From Streptomyces tateyamensis (GTDB lineage Bacteria; Actinomycetota; Actinomycetes; Streptomycetales; Streptomycetaceae): a stretch of DNA of 60,851 nucleotides. The translations under genes were made by a program, and so were the position numbers. The stretch covers positions 1 to 60,851 of the forward strand of contig NZ_PYBW01000015.1 in NCBI RefSeq assembly GCF_003205575.1, written 5' to 3'. The notes beneath the pieces are model-generated. The model searched no databases. It saw only the letters and a list, made by a program, of their open reading frames with translations, and was not told where the DNA came from. The number at the start of each line of letters is the position of its first letter. Position 1 is the first letter of the stretch. Of this stretch, positions 42,501 to 50,571 are shown piece by piece.

Positions 42501-43600
42501 CCGGTCAGTCCGGCGAAGGAGAAGTCGTAGTCGAAGGACATCACGTTGACCGTGGGACCGGTCAGCGGGCTCGTACTGCCGGCCAGCCCCAGCTCGCGGC
42601 GCAGTTCCTCGGCGCGGTACCGCTGGTGGCGGAGCACCTCACGGGCACTGGCGTTGGCCTGCCGCACCAGCTGACGGATCGTGAGATCCGGGCGGATCGA
42701 CACGCGCAGCGGCAGTACGTTGCTCAGCATGCCGGGGATGCTGCGGGTGATGCGGCTGGTGCGGGCAGCGACCGGCAGGCCCAGCACGACATCGTCGGTG
42801 CCGGACAGACGGCCGACGCACAGCCCCGCGGCAGCGAACAGCAAAGCCGTCCAGCTGACGCCGAGTCGGCGACCGGCGGTGCGCAGGCGGTCGGCCTGTT
42901 CCGGGGCGATCCCCGTCTCGTGGCGCAGGTGCCAGGCCGAGGCGGGGGCGGCTCTGCCGGCCGGGGTGGGCGGTTCGGGGCGGTCGGCCATCCGGTCGAG
43001 CCAGTAGGCTCGATCGGCCGGGTACTGGGCGGAGGCGCGGTAGTCGGCCTCGTCCTGGAGCAGCAGGTGGAAGCTGGGGAGTTCGTCCGCGGGGTCGTGC
43101 TCCCGGCCCTCTACCAGGGCGGTGTACACCTGGGCCGCCCGTCCGGCGAACAGGGCCACGGCGAACCCGTCGAACAGGCTGTGGTGCATCCGGTAGTACC
43201 AGAACCACCGGGTCGGGCCGGCCCGGAAGAGCACTTGCGTCGTGGCTGCTCCGGACGCCGGATCGAGCGGCCGCGAGAGGTCCGCACGGATCCACTGCTG
43301 CACGGCGGCCTCGGGGTCGGCGGCAGCGGACACGTCTTCGAGCAGCAAGCGAGTGGGAATGTGCGGGCTGAGCAGTTGCCGGAGTTCGCCGTTGCTCGTC
43401 TCGAAGCGCAGTCGCAGTGCCTCGCACTCCTGAAGCACCTGTTCCACGGCCCGGGCGAAGAGTGTCGGGTCGAGCGTCCCGCGGATCTCGAAGCGTTCGG
43501 ACACGTGGAAAGCCGGGTTCTTCGGGTCGAGCTGCTGGGCCAGCCAGATGCCGGACTGTCCGGGGAGCACGGGCCAGGAAGCACGGGGGGAGTCCGACAT
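36536..43600 (-). CDS. Two-module non-ribosomal peptide synthetase C-A-T-C-A-T-TE
   Basis: 2354 residues. Approximate domains: C1 1-440 (HHSLFDG near 140), A1 455-960 ([11 protein letters not shown] near 611), T1 970-1035 (FFELGGHSL near 990), C2 1050-1480 (HHIAVDGWS near 1172), A2 1500-2010, T2 2015-2080 (FFSLGGHSL near 2038), TE 2095-2345 (GWSFGG near 2174, distal DHNGMGG). Read by eye, the A1 code is D-V-W-H-F-S-L-V, that of EntF, so Ser is predicted. A2 reads D-V-A-T-V-G-A-V, for which I give no firm substrate. The N-terminal C domain also resembles EntF and implies an acyl or aminoacyl donor in trans. No MbtH protein is seen. The ATG at 43600 (GGAG 10 nt upstream) is preferred to far-upstream in-frame codons. 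Confidence 0.9.
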   Translation of the reverse strand: MSDSPRASWPVLPGQSGIWLAQQLDPKNPAFHVSERFEIRGTLDPTLFARAVEQVLQECEALRLRFETSNGELRQLLSPHIPTRLLLEDVSAAADPEAAVQQWIRADLSRPLDPASGAATTQVLFRAGPTRWFWYYRMHHSLFDGFAVALFAGRAAQVYTALVEGREHDPADELPSFHLLLQDEADYRASAQYPADRAYWLDRMADRPEPPTPAGRAAPASAWHLRHETGIAPEQADRLRTAGRRLGVSWTALLFAAAGLCVGRLSGTDDVVLGLPVAARTSRITRSIPGMLSNVLPLRVSIRPDLTIRQLVRQANASAREVLRHQRYRAEELRRELGLAGSTSPLTGPTVNVMSFDYDFSFAGLTGTVRNVSNGPVEDLAFVVYDRQNGTGLTLVVDANPALYTAQDLAEHSARLLRALDLLADCDPDLPIGRLALSDRAEQERLLALGAGEAARIPVSTLPQLFEVQVARSPEETALVFEGTRLSYAELDARADRLARLLVARGAGPEQTVALVLERSPELVVALLAVLKSGAAFLPVDPEYPAERIRHLLDDAQPVLVLATAQTSQALPGPVLVLDSPQLLGELTTAPEDRSELPAPHPDQPAYVIYTSGSTGRPKGVVVPHRGIVNRLAWMQAEYRLGPGDRVLQKTPFGFDVSVWEFFWPLLEGATLVLARPGAHRDPTQLASLIRRERITVAHFVPSMLHAFVQEPAAGGCTGLRDVFCSGEALTPELRDRFRAVLNVPLHNLYGPTEASVDVTAWTCRATPTVPIGRPVWNTEVRVLDAALQPVPVGAPGELYLTGTQLARGYLNRPGLTAERFVADPYGPVGSRMYRTGDLVRWNDDSELEYLGRTDDQVKLRGVRIELGEIEAALAADAEVGHAAAAVHGERLIGYLVPARGPVDLAALRARLTAVLPAQLVPGSLQVLDRLPVTPNGKLDRRALPAPIVADNSARRAPASLEEQQLASIFSDLLDSAEVGAEDDFFELGGHSLLATRLISRARALLGVELTMRDLFDAPTVAALAGRVRAAVPARPALRAGHRPDRIPASAAQHRLWFLDRLGLTGAAYHIPLAIRLTGRLNFTALRRALHDLLTRHEALRTVFVAEADGELSQRILPDAELPMPVSRFSRSALAAAATEPFDLSSHIPLRARMFTHSAADHLLLLTAHHIAVDGWSLSTLTRDLSTAYTARLSGRAPEWSTLPVQYADYALWQRELLSDESAAQSLTGRQLAYWREALAGLPEEIALPVDRPRPPAPSHRGASVPVVIPAELHASLVEFSSAHGVTLFMTLHAALATLLHRHGADPDLPIGTPVAGRTDSALDEVVGFFVNNLVLRTDLSGNPSFAQLLRRVRETDLAAYAHQDLPFEQLVDELNPTRSLARHPLFQVMLALGNTSPLELELPGLAATTQPVGTLTAKLDLALVLSERLGVQSVPAGLEGEFEYAADLFDHGTVERLAERLTCLLRAAVAAPELPISDLEIMTAGELRSLLSDWSGATADSPAAATLPELFAAQVARTPRATALVFGDTELSYAELDARAEQLARLLVSRGAGPERTVALVLERSVELVVSVLAVAKAGAAYLPVDPKYPAERIAYLIEDGAPTLVLATTGTAAVVPGPAVLLDSPPVQAELGSSSDGGALPAPRPDQPAYVIYTSGSTGRPKGVVVTHAGLAAMVRAHRDSLGIEPGSRMLQFASPSFDVAVAELCTALLTGAALVCAPADRLLPGAGLAETLTEYRVTHTLLPAAVLAALSAGTLPAGLTVVVGGEACSPELARRVSRGRTLVNAYGPTETTVCATMSAPLSPGLDRPVVPIGRPTAGTRVYVLDGRLRPVPPGVPGELYIAGVGLARGYLGRGALTAERFVPCPYGAPGERMYRTGDLVRWTAAAELEFLDRTDDQVKLRGFRIELGEVAAALTAEASVGRAIAMVREDSPGDRRLVAYVESDGTGSLDPRVLRAAVANRLPGHLVPSAVEVLEQWPLTPNGKLDRQALPAPRYAAVTAGRDPRTPLEDALCALFAEQLGVERVDPEADFFSLGGHSLLAVRLAGRIRAALGRPVGVRELFEAPSVAELAAKLVETGASAAVADPLEVLLPLRPHGELPPLFCLHAGYGMGWNYRALLEQLPPEQPLYALQARSLRDSTRLPASLSELAADYVRQVRAVQPTGPYRLLGWSFGGVVAHEMAVQLQQAGERVEMLALLDSYLTALAATPTDTDELAQWLLGSLVADLGKVPPGGLLKPDEVAALADLPGVITSQTVEALLHTFLRHADMLERFAPKIFDGSLVYFTAAQNRPVDAPGAGAWEPYCTGHVVDFRIACDHNGMGGPGALAEVARILTPALQAAPAQALQEVTV

Positions 43601-43962
43601 GGTCTCAGCACTCCGATGGGGGAAGGGTTCGATCCGACTGCTGGGCGGCTGTCGACCGGTGTTGGGCGGCCGCTGACTCTTCGTGATGTTGATCAACAAA
43701 GGGAGTGAACTACGGTGCAGGGCGGGGGTTAACGTACCAGGCGTGAAGATCGCGAAAACGTTGCGAAAATCACATGGGTATATGCCAGTGGCCTTGGGTA
43801 TGACATGTCTCCCTCGGGTCGGGTGCGGCGGACAAGTTGTTCGATAGTCGGGCGAACCGAGCTTCGGAACAAGGCCGTTGACCAGCCGTCGGGTCGCTGT
43901 CACATTGGTCTCTACCAATCGCTAGGGTAACGGTCCATCAGCCCCGCAGCAGAGGACCCGGC
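43601..43962. promoter_or_regulatory. AT-rich divergent control region between NRPS and flavoenzyme genes
   Basis: This 362-bp spacer has no convincing gene and is clearly AT-richer than its surroundings. It holds a 12-bp palindrome TGTTGATCAACA (43687-43698), a repeated GCGAAAA around 43747-43770, and an inverted repeat ATTGGT-ctct-ACCAAT (43904-43919) 44 bp upstream of the flavoenzyme ATG, next to a TAGGGT -10-like hexamer (43923-43928). Both palindromes are reasonable operator candidates; the protein that binds them is unknown. Confidence 0.5.
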
Positions 43963-45069
43963 ATGACTCCTGTGTCCCGCACCCGACCGGCGCCGGCACT
44001 CACTCTGGGTGAGGTCGAGGCCCGGGCGGCCGCCGTCCTGCCACCCGGGGTACGGGACTTCGTGGCCGGAGCAGCCGGTCAGGAGTTGAGCCTGGCGGCC
44101 AACCGCGCCGCGTTGGACGAGGTCTTCCTGGTGCCGCGGGTGCTGCGTGACGTATCGGTCCGTAGTACCGGCTGCGAACTGCTGGGCAGTCAGTTCGCCA
44201 TGCCGCTCGCCGTCGCGCCGGTCGCCTACCACCGGCTGGCTCACCCGGACGGGGAGTTGGCGGCGGCCCGGGCCGCCGCCGCGGCGGGGGTCCCGTTCAC
44301 CGCGGCGACGCTGAGCAGTTTTCCGGTGGAGGAGATCGCCGCCGCGGGGGCCACCACCTGGTTCCAGCTGTATTGGCTGAAAGACCGGGCCCGGCGGCTG
44401 GATCTGGTCCGCCGTGCCGAGGCGGCCGGCTGCACCGCGCTGATGCTCACGGTCGACGTGCCGTGGATGGGCCGCCGACTGCGCGACATCCGCAACGGCT
44501 TCACGCTGCCGGCCGGGGTGACCGCGGCTAACCTGACCGAGGCAGCCGGTTCCGCCGCGCACCGCGCGAACGGCGGCTCGGCGGTGGCCGGCCACACCGC
44601 GCTGACCTTCGCCCCCAGCTTGACCTGGGCGGACGTCGAGGAGCTGCGCACCCTCACCGCACTGCCGCTGATCCTCAAGGGCGTGCTGGACCCGGCTGAC
44701 GCCGCGCTGGCGGTGCGGGCCGGGGTGGACGCGCTGGTGGTCTCCAACCACGGCGGGCGCCAACTGGACGGCGCGGTGCCGGGGGTTCGACTGCTGCCGG
44801 AGATCCGGCAGGCGGTGGGGGAGGGGTGCCGGCTGCTGCTGGACGGCGGCATCCGCAGCGGCCTCGACGTGCTGCGGGCGCTGGCGCTGGGCGCCGACGG
44901 CGTGCTGGTCGGACGTCCGGTGGTCTGGGGGCTGGCGGCGGACGGCGAGGCCGGGGTGCGCCGGGTGCTCGAACTGCTCGCCGCCGAGCTGGACGACGCG
45001 CTCGGACTGGCCGGCTGCCGCACGGTGGCCGAGGCGCGCGCGCTCCGCACGGTCCGCCGCGGCGAGTGA
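43963..45069 (+). CDS. FMN-dependent alpha-hydroxy-acid oxidase (hydroxymandelate/lactate oxidase type)
   Basis: 368-residue (beta/alpha)8 flavoprotein. Catalytic and FMN-binding signatures are VSNHGGRQLDGAVPGV (active-site His and Arg), LDGGIRSGLDVLRALALGAD and VLVGRPVVWGLA at the C-terminus, plus YWLKDRARRLDLVRRAE. It oxidises an L-2-hydroxy acid to the 2-oxo acid using O2. Close relatives include hydroxymandelate oxidases of hydroxyphenylglycine pathways, but the partner enzymes (HmaS, HpgT) are absent. It is divergent from the NRPS and may supply or modify a building block. Confidence 0.87.
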   Translation: MTPVSRTRPAPALTLGEVEARAAAVLPPGVRDFVAGAAGQELSLAANRAALDEVFLVPRVLRDVSVRSTGCELLGSQFAMPLAVAPVAYHRLAHPDGELAAARAAAAAGVPFTAATLSSFPVEEIAAAGATTWFQLYWLKDRARRLDLVRRAEAAGCTALMLTVDVPWMGRRLRDIRNGFTLPAGVTAANLTEAAGSAAHRANGGSAVAGHTALTFAPSLTWADVEELRTLTALPLILKGVLDPADAALAVRAGVDALVVSNHGGRQLDGAVPGVRLLPEIRQAVGEGCRLLLDGGIRSGLDVLRALALGADGVLVGRPVVWGLAADGEAGVRRVLELLAAELDDALGLAGCRTVAEARALRTVRRGE

Positions 45070-45447
45070 TCAAACAAAACCAAACGCCAGCTAGGTGACT
45101 TCTGGTGGATCGTGTCCTAAAGTGCTCGTCGCGGGAGGTCGTTGAGGGTCGGCCTTCTCGCCCGGTGGGGAGGCCGGCACCGCTCGTTCGGAAGCTGTGG
45201 CGTTGGCCTCCCCGATCCCGTCGGCGTGCCGGGCCTGCTCCGGCAAGTCCGGCATCCCGGCCGCTCGCGCTCTGCCCTGACCCGCGAGCGGCCGGGCGCC
45301 GCGGCCGCGCCACGCCCGACCAACCTGCGCCCGGTCGGGCGGCGCGCCGACGACAGCGGGGCCGGACGGCTGCTCGTTGCGCGCCGTCTGCTCTCCGGTG
45401 GTTGTGCCACCGTCTACGCGCTTCGGCGGGCCGTGCAGGACTTCCGG
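45070..45447. other. Gene-free spacer after the flavoenzyme
   Basis: 378 bp between two stop codons of convergent genes. Open frames here have no ribosome sites, no family resemblance and poor codon character, so I see no supportable gene. No clear terminator palindrome was found. Confidence 0.5.
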
Positions 45448-46116
45448 TCAGGTCCGGGTGTGCTCGCGGGTCTGCGCGCGGCGCGGGGCCGGCGGGCGGG
45501 TCGGCGGGTCCGCGCGCAGCGCCCGGCGCCGGCGCAGGCCGACCACGGCGCCCAGCACCAGCAGGGCGGCCCCGACTGCGATCAGGCCCGCCAGGCCCAG
45601 GGTGTGCAGCAGGTGCTCGGCGGAAGCGCCCAGAAAGTAGCCGAGCGCGACGTTGGCCGCGCCCCAGCTGACGGCGGCGGCCGCGCTGTACGCCAGGAAG
45701 GTGCGGTACGGCATCCGGGCCGCGCCCGCGGTGAACGGCACGAACGAGCGGACGAAGCCGATGTAGCGCGCGGTGAAGACGGCCGGCCCGCCCCGCCGGC
45801 GCAGGTAGCCCGCCGCCCGGTCGACCCGGGAGCCGGGCCGGATCCGCTCCCGCGCCCGGGAGGCGGCGGCCCGCCCGCCGAGCGCCCGGCCCAGCCAGTA
45901 CCCCGCGCTGTCGCCGGCGATCCCGCCCACCACCACGGCGAGCCCGAGCAGGAACGGGTTGAGCAGACCGCGCCCGGACAGCGCGGCCGCGAACAGCACC
46001 ACGGTCTCGCTCGGCAGCACCAGGCCGATGAAAGCGCTGGTCTCCCCCGCCGTCACCAGCAGGACCAGGACGTAGGACCACAGCCCGGCCCCGGCCACCA
46101 GTGCGGTGAGGTTCAC
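45448..46116 (-). CDS. DedA-family membrane protein
   Basis: 222-residue DedA/SNARE-associated (VTT) protein with several membrane helices. It has SAFIGLVLPSETVVLFAAAL (re-entrant loop with the family Glu), GDSAGYWLGRALGG, FTARYIGFVRSFVPFTAG (conserved Arg/Pro loop) and MPYRTFLAYSAAAAVSW. DedA proteins act as lipid scramblases or undecaprenyl-phosphate flippases and affect membrane homeostasis. The tail is strongly basic. GTG at 46116 is used as start; the longer in-frame extension is not protein-like. Confidence 0.88.
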   Translation of the reverse strand: MNLTALVAGAGLWSYVLVLLVTAGETSAFIGLVLPSETVVLFAAALSGRGLLNPFLLGLAVVVGGIAGDSAGYWLGRALGGRAAASRARERIRPGSRVDRAAGYLRRRGGPAVFTARYIGFVRSFVPFTAGAARMPYRTFLAYSAAAAVSWGAANVALGYFLGASAEHLLHTLGLAGLIAVGAALLVLGAVVGLRRRRALRADPPTRPPAPRRAQTREHTRT

Positions 46117-46287
46117 AGCGGGCCCCCAAACGGCGTTCCCGGGTGGCGGACAGGTCCAACCCCCGGTCAGCGCAACACCGATCGGACCGCCGGCATTCCG
46201 CGGTCCCGGCCTGCCGCCGGCCTTCCGGGGACTCGGCAAGGGGGCGGCGCGGGAGTATTGTCATCAGCCGAAGACATCATCTGAAGA

Positions 46288-46380
46288 CATCGATCGATGA
46301 CCACCGGCGGACGGCCCGATCGACCGATGACCACCGACGGACGGCCCCATCGACCGATGGCCGCCGAGAGGAGCGCGATG
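46288..46380. repeat. Three tandem 30-bp units with CGATCGATG core upstream of MFS gene
   Basis: Units 46291-46320, 46321-46350 and 46351-46380; the first two are identical at 27 of 30 bases and the third is more diverged. Each begins CGAYCGATG, giving three in-frame ATGs before the chosen MFS start. The first overlaps a perfect 12-bp palindrome CATCGATCGATG (46288-46299). Just upstream GAAGACATC occurs twice. The array could be operators for the TetR regulator encoded downstream. Confidence 0.75.
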
Positions 46381-47865
46381 GACGCGGCAGCCGCACCCCG
46401 GCGGGAACGGGCCCTGGTGCCCGTACTGGTCTTCCTGGGCACCGTGGTGGCGGTGATCAGCAGCCTGGGCGCCCCACTGGTGCCGACCATCGCCACCGTC
46501 GACCACGTCTCGCTCGCCGAGGCCCAGTGGTCGCTGACCATCACCATGCTGGTCGGCGCGGTCGCCACCCCGGTGATGGGACGCCTCGGCGACGGCCCCC
46601 GGCGGCGCCCGGTGATCCTGGGCGCCACCGCCGTGGTGGTGGTCGGCAGCGTGCTGGCCGCGCTGCCGCTCGGCTTCGCCTTCCTGGTGGCCGGCCGGGC
46701 GCTGCAGGGCGTGGGCCTGGGCCTGACCCCGCTGGCCATCGCCGCCGCCCGGGACAGCGTCCCGGCCGAGCGCTCCCGCTCCGCCGTCGCCCTGCTCTCC
46801 ATCACCACGGTGGCCGGCGTCGGGCTCGGCTACCCGCTCACCGGCCTGATCGCCCAGTCCTTCGGCATCCACGCCGGCTTCTGGTTCGGCGCCCTGATCA
46901 GCGCGATCGCCCTGGTCTGCGCCGCCCTGGTGGTGCCGCCGGCCGCCCGCCGGGAGGCCGCCCCGCTGGACGGGCTCGGCGCGGTGCTGATCGGCCTCGC
47001 CGTGGCCGGACTGCTGCTGGTGCTCACCGAGGGCGAGAGCTGGGGCTGGACCGCCCCCGGCCTGTGGGCGCTGGCGGCCGGCTCGCTCGCGCTGCTCGCC
47101 TGGTGGATCCGGCACGAGCTGCGCACCCCGCACCCACTGGTCGACCTGCGCACCCTGCGCAACCGCACCGTGCTGACCGCCGACGTCACCGGCCTGGTCG
47201 CGGGCGTGGTGATGTACCTGCTGATGAGCCTGGTCACCCGGTTCGTCCAGACCCCCACCGCGGCCGGCTACGGGTTCGGCGCCTCGGTGGTGGTGGCGGG
47301 CCTGGCGCTGCTGCCGTTCTCGGTGGTCAGCGTGCTGTCCAGCAAGGCCGTGGTGCCGCTGGCCCGGCGCACCTCGACGACCACCGTGCTGACCGTCGGG
47401 TGCCTGGTCTCGCTGGCCGCGATGGTGGTCTTCCTGTTCGCCCGCGACCACCTGTGGCAGGTGCTGGTGGTGATGGCGATCGCCGGGCTCGGGGTGGGCT
47501 CCACCTTCGCGGTGATGCCCGGACTGATCGTCAGCTCGGTGCCGGCCGCCGAGGTGGGCAGTGCGGTGAGCTTCAACCAGGTGCTGCGCTACGTCGGCTA
47601 CTCCACCGGCAGCGCGCTGTGCGGCGCGGTGCTGCAGGCGCACACCGCCGCCGGGCAGCGGCTGCCCTCGGCGGACGGGTACCGGGCCGCCGCGCTGCTC
47701 GGGTGTGCCGTGTGGGTGGTGATCGCGGTGGTTACCATCGTGCTGCCGCGCCGGGCCGGTGCGGCGACCACGGCGAGCGGGGTGGACGAGGAGCTGATGG
47801 TGGAGGAGAGCATCGCGGACATCGCGCCCGGCCCGGACGAGGTCCCGGCCAAGGTGACGCCTTGA
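46378..47865 (+). CDS. MFS drug:H+ antiporter, 14-helix DHA2 type
   Basis: 495 residues with about 14 transmembrane segments, the EmrB/QacA pattern. It shows TVDHVSLAEAQWSLTITMLV, the loop GRLGDGPRRRPVILGATAVV (motif A) and FQ-like motif C in GVGLGYPLTGLIAQ. It probably expels a toxic compound. ATG at 46378 is selected because GAGAGGAG precedes it; three further in-frame ATGs upstream lie in a tandem repeat. Its stop overlaps the TetR start (TTGA), so the regulator is in the same transcript. Confidence 0.88.
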   Translation: MDAAAAPRRERALVPVLVFLGTVVAVISSLGAPLVPTIATVDHVSLAEAQWSLTITMLVGAVATPVMGRLGDGPRRRPVILGATAVVVVGSVLAALPLGFAFLVAGRALQGVGLGLTPLAIAAARDSVPAERSRSAVALLSITTVAGVGLGYPLTGLIAQSFGIHAGFWFGALISAIALVCAALVVPPAARREAAPLDGLGAVLIGLAVAGLLLVLTEGESWGWTAPGLWALAAGSLALLAWWIRHELRTPHPLVDLRTLRNRTVLTADVTGLVAGVVMYLLMSLVTRFVQTPTAAGYGFGASVVVAGLALLPFSVVSVLSSKAVVPLARRTSTTTVLTVGCLVSLAAMVVFLFARDHLWQVLVVMAIAGLGVGSTFAVMPGLIVSSVPAAEVGSAVSFNQVLRYVGYSTGSALCGAVLQAHTAAGQRLPSADGYRAAALLGCAVWVVIAVVTIVLPRRAGAATTASGVDEELMVEESIADIAPGPDEVPAKVTP

Positions 47866-48449
47866 CCGACGAGCCCGCCGGCGGCGGCCGGCGCCGGGAC
47901 TCCGCGCGCAGCCGCGAACTGCTGATCCGGGCGGCCGGCGAGCTGTTCGCCGACCGCGGCTTCGACCGGACCACCACCCGGGAGATCGGCGAGCGCGCCG
48001 GCGTGGATCCGGCGCTGATCGCCCGGTACTTCGGCGGCAAGACCCAGCTGTACCTGGCCGCCGCCAAGGTGGAGCAGGGCGAGGCGCCGCCGGCCGACCT
48101 GCTGGTCGAGGAGCGGCTGCGCTGGCTGCTGGACTGGCTGACCCGGCGCGGACCCGGGCCCTCCTTCCAGTCCGCGGTGCTGCCCGGGGACAGCACCGCG
48201 GCCCAGGAGGCGGCGCGCGAACACCTGAGAGAGCGCCTGGTCGAGCCGCTGCGCGCCCGGTTCGCCGCGGAGGGGGTGGACCGGGCCGACCTGCGGGCCG
48301 AAGTGGCGGCCGCGGCGTTCGCCGGAGTGGTGCTGTCCCGCTGGGCGGGGGCGTTCCCGGCGCTGGCGGCGGCCGAGCTGGACGACCTGGTGCCGCTGCT
48401 GCTGGACGTGCTCGGCGCGGTCCGGGGCACCCGGCAGGCTGACGACTAG
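47862..48449 (+). CDS. TetR-family repressor, local regulator of the MFS pump
   Basis: 195 residues. It has an N-terminal TetR helix-turn-helix (LIRAAGELFADRGFDRTTTREIGERAGVDP in two parts, followed by ALIARYFGGKTQLYLAA) and an all-helical ligand domain with a TetR_C-type end. It starts with TTG at 47862 overlapping the pump stop codon; no better in-frame start exists. Co-expression with the pump suggests feedback control through sites upstream of 46378. Confidence 0.85.
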   Translation: MTDEPAGGGRRRDSARSRELLIRAAGELFADRGFDRTTTREIGERAGVDPALIARYFGGKTQLYLAAAKVEQGEAPPADLLVEERLRWLLDWLTRRGPGPSFQSAVLPGDSTAAQEAAREHLRERLVEPLRARFAAEGVDRADLRAEVAAAAFAGVVLSRWAGAFPALAAAELDDLVPLLLDVLGAVRGTRQADD

Positions 48450-49027
48450 GCCAGCCGCTTGGCCTCGGAGCGCAGCGAGACGGCGTGGCCGAGCTCCACC
48501 AAGCCGATCAGCACCAGCCAGATCCCCGCCATCACGGTCAGCGCCAGGATCGAGCCGAACGGATCGACCAACAGGATCACCCCCGCGATCGCGGTGATCA
48601 GGCCCAGGGCGATCTGCCAGCCGCGCCCGGGCGTTCCGCCGGGGAGGTCCAGCGCGGCCACGGTGGCGGTGGTGCCGCGGAACAGCCAGCCGATGCCGAT
48701 CCAGAGCGAGAGCAGCAGGACCGACTGGTAGGGCCCGCGGAAGCAGAGCAGGCCCAGCAGCAGCGAGAGTGCGCCGCTGATGAAGCCGAGCACCCGCAGC
48801 CCGGTGGACACGTGCACGGTGCTGGCCAGCACGATCTGCAGGATGCCGCTGATCACCAGGTAGATCCCGAAGAGCACGCCGACCACCTCCAGCGTGCTGT
48901 GCGGCCAGGCCAGGACCACGATGCCCAGGCCGAGCGCGATCAGACCCAGCGTCAGCGCGGCGTGCCAGCCGAACCTGGCCAGGGCGGCCAGCGGGCTCGG
49001 CTCGGTGGGGTTCCCAGGTAGCGTCAT
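48446..49027 (-). CDS. HdeD-like (DUF308) membrane protein
   Basis: 193-residue protein with six hydrophobic helices organised as repeated pairs (LGLIALGLGIVVLAWP, VVGVLFGIYLVISGILQIVL, LWIGIGWLFRG, LILLVDPFGSILALTVMAG). This matches the HdeD/DUF308 family linked to acid resistance in enterobacteria; its role in actinobacteria is not established. Convergent with the TetR gene, overlapping by 4 bp. The ATG at 49027 begins MTLPGNPTEPSP. Confidence 0.82.
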   Translation of the reverse strand: MTLPGNPTEPSPLAALARFGWHAALTLGLIALGLGIVVLAWPHSTLEVVGVLFGIYLVISGILQIVLASTVHVSTGLRVLGFISGALSLLLGLLCFRGPYQSVLLLSLWIGIGWLFRGTTATVAALDLPGGTPGRGWQIALGLITAIAGVILLVDPFGSILALTVMAGIWLVLIGLVELGHAVSLRSEAKRLA

Positions 49028-49179
49028 GCCGCCAGCCTCACCGCCCGACCCGGGGCGCGCACCCGCCGACGACCGACCGGGTGAGCGCGGACCCGGTCGA
49101 CGTGGCGTCGGGCGCGTCAGACCCGTCCGGTGTGTCCGGTGCGGCAGGCCCGTCCGGCGTGCTCGGCGCAGCAGGCCCC

Positions 49180-49743
49180 TCAGGCGGTCAGGGCCGACCC
49201 CACCCGCCGGACCGCGGCGAGCACCACGCCCGCGCACCCCGCCCCGAGCAGCGCACCCGCCAGCACGTCACCCGGGTAGTGCACGCCGGTGTGCACCCGC
49301 GAGTAGCCCACGCACCCCGCCAGAGCGGTGAGCGGCACCGCCGCCAGGGGCAGCTGCGAGCCGACCGCGGTGGCGAAGGCGAACGCCGCCGCCGTGTGCC
49401 CCGAGGGGAACGAGGCCGACCCGGGCATCGGGATGTGCCGGGTGGCCGGCACCTCGGCCGCCACCCGGTCCGGGCGCGGGCGGCGGACCAGCGTCTTGGT
49501 CAGCTGGTTGGCGGTCACCGAGGCCGTGCCCAGCGCGAGGACACCGAGCAGCGCGGCCCGGCGCGGCCGCCCCGGGGCCAGCGCGAGCAGCCCCGCGACG
49601 GTGAACGAGATGCGGGACCGGTTGGCCGCCACCGACAGGCGCCGCAGCCCGGAGTCCAGCGCGGGCGCCGGGCTGGGGGCGGCGGCCACGGCCGCGTACA
49701 CGGCCTGGTCGAGCGCGACCAGCGCACGCAGGGCGGTGCCCAC
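49180..49743 (-). CDS. PAP2-family membrane phosphatase
   Basis: 187 residues. All three phosphatase motifs are present: KTLVRRPRP, PSGHTAAAFA and SRVHTGVHYPGDVLAG, with the catalytic His residues in the last two. It probably dephosphorylates a lipid phosphate such as undecaprenyl diphosphate or phosphatidic acid at the membrane. It starts with GTG at 49743, 5 nt after the stop of the small protein upstream, so the two may be co-transcribed. Confidence 0.88.
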   Translation of the reverse strand: MGTALRALVALDQAVYAAVAAAPSPAPALDSGLRRLSVAANRSRISFTVAGLLALAPGRPRRAALLGVLALGTASVTANQLTKTLVRRPRPDRVAAEVPATRHIPMPGSASFPSGHTAAAFAFATAVGSQLPLAAVPLTALAGCVGYSRVHTGVHYPGDVLAGALLGAGCAGVVLAAVRRVGSALTA

Positions 49744-49748
49744 CGGCG

Positions 49749-50042
49749 TCAGGCCGGCGGAGGGAGCGCGGCCCCGCCGCCGGAGCGGACCGCCTCCACC
49801 GCTTGCTGGTGCAGCGCGCGGGCCGCCTGTTCGTCGCTCACCTCGATCGGGCTGCCCTGCAGGGTGTACCAGTCCTGGGCGTCGGTGTACTGCACCGTGA
49901 GGATCGCCTCGGTCCCCGTCCAGGTGGTGTGCACGCTCAGGTCGCCGCTCAGTTGGGCGCCTTCCGCGCTGCGCACCCCGCCGGGGCCGGAGCGCACGTT
50001 CTTGGTCGTCCAGGTGGCCCAGTCGGCCGGTTCGTCAGCCAT
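49749..50042 (-). CDS. Small conserved hypothetical protein
   Basis: 97-residue acidic cytoplasmic protein starting MADEPADWATW; the long in-frame upstream extension is rejected because it crosses a GC-skewed region with several inverted repeats and has no protein character. The central strands (VHTTWTGTEAILTVQYTD) suggest a beta-sheet. Family not recognised. An inverted repeat lies 38-54 bp upstream. Confidence 0.6.
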   Translation of the reverse strand: MADEPADWATWTTKNVRSGPGGVRSAEGAQLSGDLSVHTTWTGTEAILTVQYTDAQDWYTLQGSPIEVSDEQAARALHQQAVEAVRSGGGAALPPPA

Positions 50043-50079
50043 CGCGCGGTCTCCAGGGTCGAGTCGGAGTGCTACTCGT

Positions 50080-50096
50080 TGTGACAACCCGTCACA
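50080..50096. promoter_or_regulatory. Inverted repeat TGTGAC-N5-GTCACA upstream of 49749-50042
   Basis: Perfect 6-bp arms with spacer aaccc, in the promoter position of the minus-strand small gene. It looks like a CRP/FNR-type half-site pair (TGTGA...TCACA) with a 7-bp instead of 6-bp centre. The binding protein is unknown. Confidence 0.5.
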
Positions 50097-50246
50097 TGCT
50101 AGTCGGCCGGAGAAGGCGGCGCTCACCGGGGCGGGGGACAGGACAAGAAGACCTGGACCATGACAGAGCGCGCGGCGGACTGCGGGAAGTGGCGGGGTGA
50201 TGTCACGCAGCGGCGGTGGCGTGGCGCGCGGAGCGGACAGGCCCGG

Positions 50247-50450
50247 CCTGGGCCCGGTACCGCCGACCCCAGCGGTACCGGGCCCAGGGGGCATGGCGGG
50301 TAGTGCGGGCCAGGGAAACCCGTCTACCCGAGAGCCGGCAGCTGATCTCTGCACAGTCAAAGCTGCCGGCTGTCCGACAGGTGGCGTGCCCGGGGAAGCC
50401 GCCACCGTGTCGGAGCCTTGGGTGCTCCGTTCACTCCCTACAGCGAACGG
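50247..50450 (+). ncRNA. Dense array of five consecutive hairpins, candidate structured RNA
   Basis: Five perfect or near-perfect stems occur in a row in a gene-free stretch. H1 has 17-bp arms, 50247-50263/50272-50288, with an 8-nt loop. H2 is CGGGTAG/CTACCCG, 50297-50303/50324-50330. H3 is AGCCGGCAGCT/AGCTGCCGGCT, 50333-50343/50361-50371. H4 is CCGACA/TGTCGG, 50374-50379/50408-50413, with an inner GGTGGC/GCCACC pairing. H5 is CCGTTC/GAACGG, 50427-50432/50445-50450. A T7 run follows at about 50484. The segment around H3 recalls the 3' part of ydaO (c-di-AMP) riboswitches, but the downstream gene is not a usual ydaO target. Strand assumed from the T-run and the downstream gene. Confidence 0.5.
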
Positions 50451-50571
50451 CGGGCATGGAATGTCACACCTTCGCGGAAAGTTTTTTTCGGCCGGTGTTT
50501 CGCGAGGTCAGCGCGGTGGGCCCGGGGTGAGGCTGAGCCCGACAGACTTGGACGGCGGCTGGAGAGACAGC

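Noticed and set aside
43686..43847. 53-codon plus-strand ORF with two C-terminal-half Cys in the NRPS/flavoenzyme spacer
   Set aside because: No ribosome site, codon use unlike real genes here, and it overlaps the palindrome-rich control region; probably chance in AT-richer DNA.
36536..43918. NRPS start at 43918
   Set aside because: The first ~106 codons lack family resemblance, lie in the AT-rich control region and have no ribosome site; ATG at 43600 begins the condensation domain.
50197..50571. In-frame N-terminal extension of the quinone oxidoreductase through the hairpin region
   Set aside because: Family proteins start at MFAVTFARYG; the extension would be encoded entirely by inverted repeats.
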